This document shows positions 14,286 to 18,754 of a DNA stretch of 18,754 nucleotides, piece after piece. Positions within the stretch are counted from its first letter, which is position 1, and the number at the start of each line of letters is the position of its first letter. The stretch spans positions 1 through 18,754 of the forward strand of contig JAAZYT010000055.1 in the NCBI GenBank assembly GCA_014239505.1, written 5' to 3'. The DNA is from Fidelibacterota bacterium (GTDB taxonomy: Bacteria; Fidelibacterota; Marinisomatia; Marinisomatales; TCS55). A program made the translations under genes and the position numbers. Below the pieces are notes generated by a model. That model ran no database searches, was not told the origin of the DNA, and worked only from the letters and a program-made list of their open reading frames with translations.

Positions 14286-16130
14286 ATGGGAAAAATTACA
14301 GAACAAGTCGATGAAGTAGTTATTCGATTTGCGGGGGACTCTGGTGATGGAATGCAGCTTACAGGTGGTAGATTTACAGAATCAACTGCAATTATTGGAA
14401 ATGATCTAAGTACACTTCCTGACTTTCCTGCTGAGATTCGTGCCCCTGCTGGGTCACTTGCAGGTGTTAGCGCTTTTCAAATCAAGTTTAGCTCAAAAGA
14501 CATTCATACTCCAGGTGATAAACCTGATGTGTTAGTTGCAATGAACCCTGCAGCGTTAAAAGTACATCAAAAAGAAGTCGCACCTGGAGGGACTATTATT
14601 TGTAACGCAAATGCTTTTACATTGAAAAATTTAAAATTTGCAGGTTATGAAACAAATCCACTTGAAGATAAAACTTTAGATGACTATTTTACACTTTATT
14701 CAGTTGAAATGGGTAAGATGGTATCTTTAGCAAATGAAGATTTAGAAATTTCATCAAAAATTATTGATAGAACAAAAAACTTTTTTGCTCTGGGGCTATT
14801 ATTTTGGATTTATGATAGGCCATTGGAATCAACAAAAAAGTGGTTAGGCGTAAAATTTGCAAAAAAACCTGAAATTGTTGAAGCAAATATTAGAGCTTTA
14901 GATGCAGGCTATAATTATGGTGAAACAACAGAAATTTTTACGACACGTTATAAAGTTGACAAAGCAGATTTACCAGCGGGTACTTATAGAAATGTGGTTG
15001 GAAACTATGCATTGTCAATGGGTTTAGCTGCAGCAGCTGAAAAATCAAAATTAGGGTTATTTTATGGAGGTTATCCGATTACTCCTGCTAGTGATATTTT
15101 ACATACATTATCTGCATGGAAGCATTTAGGCATAAAAACGTTCCAAGCTGAAGATGAAATTGCTGGAATCACTTCCGTTTTGGGTGCTGCTTTTACTGGT
15201 GATTTAGGTATTACTGCAACTTCGGGGCCAGGTATCGCGCTAAAAGGTGAAGCTATGGGGCTTGCTGTTATGGCAGAACTGCCTATTGTTATAATAAATG
15301 TTCAACGTGGTGGTCCAAGTACTGGTTTACCTACGAAAACAGAACAATCAGATTTAATGCAGGCTATGTATGGAAGAAATGGAGAAGCTCCCGTACCCGT
15401 TTTAGCTTCAGCTACTCCAGGAGATTGTTTTTTTGCTGCTTATGAAGCATGCAGGATTGCTGTAAAATATATGACTCCTGTTATTTTATTAACAGATGGA
15501 TATCTAGCAAATGGTTCAGAACCATGGCAAGTTCCAAAAGTAGATGATCTTCCTGATTTTGATGTGTCTTTCGCCGATGAATCAAATTTAGCAGATGGTC
15601 AATTTTTATCCTACTCTAGAGATAAAAAGACTCTAGCTAGACCATGGGCAATACCAGGGACTCCTGGATTAGAGCATAGAATTGGTGGGATTGAAACAGA
15701 AGATTTAACAGGAAATGTTAGTTATGACCCAGATAATCACCACTATATGGTTGAAACAAGAGCAAAAAAAATTGATGCAATTACTAATGAAATTGCATCT
15801 TCAGAAATTTTTGGTTCTAAAAGTGGAGACCTGCTTATACTAAGTTGGGGTGGTACGAAAGGTGCTTGCCGCTCAGCAACTGAAGCATTAAAAGCTGATG
15901 GCAAAAAAGTAGGACATTTACATCTTAGGTGGATTAATCCATTCCCAAAGGATCTAGGTGAAAAATTGATCAAATTTAAAAATATTTTAATACCAGAGAT
16001 TAACTATGGTCAATTAATAAAGTTAATTCGAGCTGAATTTTTAGTAGATGCCCAAGGTTTAAATCAAGTAAGAGGTAAACCAATTAGTTCTGCTGATATT
16101 CAAGAAGCATCAAATAAATTAATAGGATAG
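14286..16130 (+). CDS. korA: 2-oxoacid:ferredoxin oxidoreductase alpha subunit (fused gamma-alpha, KorA type)
   Basis: This 614-aa subunit, with KorB, interconverts 2-oxoglutarate plus CoA and succinyl-CoA plus CO2 using ferredoxin. The N-terminal gamma domain (about 8-190) starts with EVVIRFAGDSGDGMQLTG and contains the FPAEIRAPAGSLAG segment. The alpha domain follows, with YPITPASDIL (263-272), TSGPGIALKGEA from Thr312, and the QRGGPSTGLPTKTEQSDL region. A C-terminal transketolase-like domain comes last (WGGTKGACRSA, HLRWINPFP). The two-gene fused layout is that of KorAB/OFOR enzymes. The 2-oxoglutarate specificity is inferred from family resemblance and the downstream fumC. Pyruvate or another 2-oxoacid is possible. 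An AAGGGA lies about 5 bp before the ATG. korB starts 4 bp after the stop. Confidence 0.93.
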   Translation: MGKITEQVDEVVIRFAGDSGDGMQLTGGRFTESTAIIGNDLSTLPDFPAEIRAPAGSLAGVSAFQIKFSSKDIHTPGDKPDVLVAMNPAALKVHQKEVAPGGTIICNANAFTLKNLKFAGYETNPLEDKTLDDYFTLYSVEMGKMVSLANEDLEISSKIIDRTKNFFALGLLFWIYDRPLESTKKWLGVKFAKKPEIVEANIRALDAGYNYGETTEIFTTRYKVDKADLPAGTYRNVVGNYALSMGLAAAAEKSKLGLFYGGYPITPASDILHTLSAWKHLGIKTFQAEDEIAGITSVLGAAFTGDLGITATSGPGIALKGEAMGLAVMAELPIVIINVQRGGPSTGLPTKTEQSDLMQAMYGRNGEAPVPVLASATPGDCFFAAYEACRIAVKYMTPVILLTDGYLANGSEPWQVPKVDDLPDFDVSFADESNLADGQFLSYSRDKKTLARPWAIPGTPGLEHRIGGIETEDLTGNVSYDPDNHHYMVETRAKKIDAITNEIASSEIFGSKSGDLLILSWGGTKGACRSATEALKADGKKVGHLHLRWINPFPKDLGEKLIKFKNILIPEINYGQLIKLIRAEFLVDAQGLNQVRGKPISSADIQEASNKLIG

Positions 16131-16134
16131 ATTT

Positions 16135-17148
16135 ATGTCAGAGACAGTTAAAACTTATACTAAAAAAGACTTTACTTCAGATCAAGCAGTTAGATGGTGT
16201 CCGGGTTGTGGTGACTATGCCATTTTAGCTCAAACACAAAAAGTTTTTCCAGATTTAGGAGTAGATAAAGAAAAGTTCGTATTTATATCTGGAATTGGAT
16301 GTTCAAGCCGATTTCCATACTATATGGATACTTATGGATTTCATACTATCCACGGTCGAGCACCTGCAATAGCATCTGGTGTCAAATTAGCAAACCCAGA
16401 TTTATCTGTATGGGTAGTAACGGGTGATGGTGATGGACTGTCCATTGGAGGAAATCATACTATCCATCTCTTGCGCAGAAATTTAGATATTAATGTAATG
16501 TTATTTAACAACCGTATTTATGGTTTAACTAAAGGGCAATACTCACCAACTTCAGAAGTTGGAAAAATAACCAAGTCTACTCCAATGGGTTCATTAGACC
16601 GCCCTTTTAATCCATTAACGGTAGCATTAGGGGCTGGAGCAACATTTGTTTCACGCACAATTGATAAAGAATTAAAGCATATGCAAAGTATGATAAAAAG
16701 ATCTCATGCTCATAAAGGAACTTCTTTTATGGAGATTTACCAAAATTGTAATATTTTTAATGATGGAGCCTTCTCAGCGCAAACAGATAGAGATCAAAAA
16801 GCTGAAACAGTATTAATTTTAGAAAATGGTCAACCAATCTTATTTGGGACTGAAAAGAATAAAGGTGTTCGATTAGATGGTAATAAACCAGTAATAGTAG
16901 ATATTGGAGATAAATGGAGCGTAGATGATGTTTTAGTGCATGATGAGAGTGATTATGTCATTGCTTCAATTTTGTCAAATATGTCGTATCAAACTGATTT
17001 CCCAGATCCTATTGGTGTTCTTTATGCAGTCGAATCAGAAACTTATGAAGAAACAATGGTTGCACAAATCAATGAAGCTATTAAGAAAAAGCCAAAAGGA
17101 AATGTACAAGAAATTATTAATGCTGGAGATACTTGGGTAGTTAAGTAA
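16135..17148 (+). CDS. korB: 2-oxoacid:ferredoxin oxidoreductase beta subunit (KorB type)
   Basis: This 337-aa subunit holds thiamine diphosphate and one [4Fe-4S] cluster. Cys22 and Cys25 (WCPGCGDY), Cys56 (GIGCSSRFPYY) and Cys205 (YQNCNIFN) are the expected cluster ligands. The ThDP/Mg motif runs from GDGDGLSIGGNH (97-108) to NNRIYGLTKGQYSPTS. The HGRAPAIASGVKLANP segment and the length are typical of KorB. An AGGA precedes its ATG inside the end of korA, and with a 4-bp spacing the two subunits are probably translated together. fumC follows after 12 bp. As with korA, the substrate is inferred to be 2-oxoglutarate. Confidence 0.94.
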   Translation: MSETVKTYTKKDFTSDQAVRWCPGCGDYAILAQTQKVFPDLGVDKEKFVFISGIGCSSRFPYYMDTYGFHTIHGRAPAIASGVKLANPDLSVWVVTGDGDGLSIGGNHTIHLLRRNLDINVMLFNNRIYGLTKGQYSPTSEVGKITKSTPMGSLDRPFNPLTVALGAGATFVSRTIDKELKHMQSMIKRSHAHKGTSFMEIYQNCNIFNDGAFSAQTDRDQKAETVLILENGQPILFGTEKNKGVRLDGNKPVIVDIGDKWSVDDVLVHDESDYVIASILSNMSYQTDFPDPIGVLYAVESETYEETMVAQINEAIKKKPKGNVQEIINAGDTWVVK

Positions 17149-17160
17149 ATAGAAAAACTA

Positions 17161-18558
17161 ATGAAATTTCGTAAAGAAAAAGATAGTATGGGTGAAGTAG
17201 AGGTGCCAGAAGACAAGTATTTTGGCGCACAAACACAAAGGTCTTTAAATAATTTTAAAATTGGCGGTGAAAAGTTTCAAAGAGATTTCATTCGCGCCTA
17301 TGGAATCGTAAAAAAAGCTGCTGCTTCAGTAAATAATTCAAAAGGGTTATTAGATTCAAAATTAGCTGATGCTATAAAAAAAGCTTCTCAGGAAGTTATT
17401 GAAGGAAAGCTAGATGAGCACTTTCCATTAGTAGTTTGGCAGACTGGTTCAGGAACTCAATCAAATATGAATTTTAATGAGGTTATTGCTAATAGGTCGA
17501 TTGAATTACTTGGAGGAGAATTAGGAAGTAATGAACCCGTTCATCCCAATGATCATGTGAATATGGGACAATCAACTAATGATACTTTTCCTACAGCAAT
17601 CAATATAGCAGCAGTTGAGGCTGTGAGCAATAAACTCATGCCTGAGCTGAAAGAACTTTGCAATAGCCTTCAGAAAAAATCTGATGAATTTGATAAAATT
17701 ATAAAATTAGGCCGAACGCATCTCCAGGATGCAACTCCGCTAAGTTTAGGTCAAGAATTTTCAGGTTACAGCTCTGCTTTGAGCCATGGTATTAAACGTG
17801 TTGAAAAAGGTTTAGAATCTTGTTATGAATTGGCTATGGGTGGTACTGCTGTTGGCACAGGAATAAATTCCTTTGATGGTTTTGGACAATTAGTTGCTAA
17901 TGAAATTTCAAAACTTACTAACCTGCCATTTATTACGGCAGAAAACAAATTTGAGGCCTTGGGTGGTCAAGACTGTATTGTGGAACTTTCAGGTTCTTTA
18001 AAAACTGTAGCGGTTTCTTTATTTAAAATTGCTAATGATATTCGTTGGCTTTCAAGCGGACCTCGCTCTGGAATAGGTGAAATACTTATTCCAGAAAATG
18101 AACCTGGCTCCTCAATAATGCCAGGAAAGGTTAATCCAACGCAATGTGAGGCTATGACAATGGTTTGTACTCAAGTGATGGGAAATGACAATACAATCTC
18201 AATAGCTGGTGCAAGTGGAAACTTTGAACTAAATGTTTTTCGTCCGGTTATTGCCTATAATATTATTCAATCAATAACACTCCTCACTGATGCTTGTAAT
18301 TCATTTAGATTAAACTGTGTAAATGGAATAGAAGCAAACAAAGAAAGAATTCACTCTAATTTATATAACTCTTTAATGCTTGTAACTGCACTTAATTCTC
18401 ATATTGGATATGATAAAGCAGCTGAAGTAGCAAAAAAAGCATATAAAGAAAAGATATCACTTCGCGAAGCAATAGTTGATTTAGGTTACTTAAGTGGTGA
18501 GGATTTTGATCAACTTGTTCAGCCGGAAAAGATGATAAAACCGAATAAAAATAACTAG
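17161..18558 (+). CDS. fumC: Fumarate hydratase, class II
   Basis: This 465-aa iron-independent homotetrameric fumarase converts fumarate and L-malate in the TCA cycle. The family signature GSSIMPGKVNP is at 316-326. Other active-site segments are QTGSGTQSNMNFNEV, HPNDHVNMGQSTNDTFPTA and the GRTHLQDATPLSLGQEF stretch. The N-terminal DSMGEVEVPEDKYFGAQTQRS and the length are typical of FumC, which separates it from aspartase and argininosuccinate lyase relatives. It is 12 bp after korB with no strong Shine-Dalgarno sequence, so it is probably on the same transcript, giving a small TCA-cycle unit. A possible terminator overlaps its stop codon. Confidence 0.97.
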   Translation: MKFRKEKDSMGEVEVPEDKYFGAQTQRSLNNFKIGGEKFQRDFIRAYGIVKKAAASVNNSKGLLDSKLADAIKKASQEVIEGKLDEHFPLVVWQTGSGTQSNMNFNEVIANRSIELLGGELGSNEPVHPNDHVNMGQSTNDTFPTAINIAAVEAVSNKLMPELKELCNSLQKKSDEFDKIIKLGRTHLQDATPLSLGQEFSGYSSALSHGIKRVEKGLESCYELAMGGTAVGTGINSFDGFGQLVANEISKLTNLPFITAENKFEALGGQDCIVELSGSLKTVAVSLFKIANDIRWLSSGPRSGIGEILIPENEPGSSIMPGKVNPTQCEAMTMVCTQVMGNDNTISIAGASGNFELNVFRPVIAYNIIQSITLLTDACNSFRLNCVNGIEANKERIHSNLYNSLMLVTALNSHIGYDKAAEVAKKAYKEKISLREAIVDLGYLSGEDFDQLVQPEKMIKPNKNN

Positions 18559-18599
18559 ACATAGCGGAACATATCCGCATTTACATAGTTAATTTTATT
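18552..18599 (+). terminator. Possible terminator after fumC
   Basis: A nested stem overlaps the fumC stop. The outer arms are TAACTA (18552-18557) and TAGTTA (18586-18591). The inner arms are GCGGA (18564-18568) and TCCGC (18574-18578) around a 5-base loop, followed by a T-rich AATTTTATTA tail. The inner stem is short, so this is only a candidate. Confidence 0.4.
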
Positions 18600-18643
18600 A
18601 AAATCCTTCCTTTGAACATTTAGTCAATGACTTAAATTTCCTT

Positions 18644-18754
18644 ATGGCAATTAAATTATCAATTAATAAAATCGTCTCTCATTTAAAATCTGCTGCAATT
18701 ATTGCAATCATAGGTGCAGTTTTTATTTTAGGATATATATTTTATTTAGCACAG
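18644..18754 (+). CDS. Unidentified membrane-anchored protein, 5' part (3' end outside window)
   Basis: Only the first 37 codons are in the window. They encode a short basic N-terminus (MAIKLSINKIVSHLK), then a hydrophobic segment at about residues 17-36 rich in Ile, Ala and Phe. This suggests a single N-terminal membrane anchor or the first helix of a membrane protein. The frame is closed by a TAA at 18599-18601 and has no other in-frame start, so the ATG at 18644 is the only option. No Shine-Dalgarno sequence is visible. The family cannot be told from this much sequence. Confidence 0.6.
   Translation, partial: MAIKLSINKIVSHLKSAAIIAIIGAVFILGYIFYLAQ

Noticed and set aside
1..18754. CRISPR arrays, transposases, phage genes, tRNA or rRNA genes
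   Set aside because: No regularly spaced repeats, no transposase or integrase motifs, and no stretch resembling a tRNA cloverleaf or rRNA was seen in the intergenic regions, the longest of which is 215 bp.

Overview
The window is an AT-rich, gene-dense stretch of bacterial chromosome with no mobile elements, CRISPR arrays, rRNA or tRNA genes that I can see. The gene content suggests the FCB superphylum. Candidatus Marinimicrobia (SAR406) or a close relative is my best guess, by inference only. The reasons are a DUF5916/CBM9-type outer-membrane protein, a DUF2480-like protein within a suf operon, KorAB-type 2-oxoacid:ferredoxin oxidoreductase, and many start codons without a clear Shine-Dalgarno sequence.

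Layout. (1) 1-2606, + strand: the 3' end of etfA, then a membrane-bound FeS/CCG-domain oxidoreductase of the ETF:(methyl)menaquinone oxidoreductase type. Together they form a route for electrons from beta-oxidation into the quinone pool. (2) 2687-5110, + strand: a secreted or outer-membrane DUF5916 protein with an N-terminal CBM9-like domain. It converges on the next block with only 4 bp between stop codons. (3) 12921 down to 5115, - strand: a compact suf operon in the order Rrf2 regulator, MIP18-like DUF59 protein, SufA-type carrier, sufB, sufC, sufD, sufE, sufT, sufS, an unrecognised 87-aa protein, a short DUF2480-like protein and a dCMP deaminase. Most junctions overlap or touch. A 12-bp perfect dyad lies upstream of the Rrf2 gene. 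(4) 14070 down to 13021, - strand: selD, which is itself a selenoprotein gene. Its catalytic residue is encoded by an in-frame TGA at 14017-14019, followed by a hairpin that fits a bacterial SECIS element. Ordinary gene calling loses the first 29 residues. (5) 14286-18558, + strand: korA, korB and fumC, a TCA-cycle unit behind a good sigma70-like promoter, then a possible terminator and the start of an unidentified membrane-anchored protein at the window edge.

How the genes fit together. The suf operon builds Fe-S clusters, and two neighbouring units here depend on them heavily: the FeS-rich ETF oxidoreductase and KorB. The Rrf2 protein keeps the three IscR-type cysteines, so it probably senses cluster status and regulates its own operon. 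selD implies that the organism makes selenophosphate and decodes UGA as selenocysteine, so selA, selB and selC should lie elsewhere in the genome. The clearest non-routine observations are the Sec-containing SelD and the unrecognised 87-aa Cys-pair protein at the tail of the suf operon.
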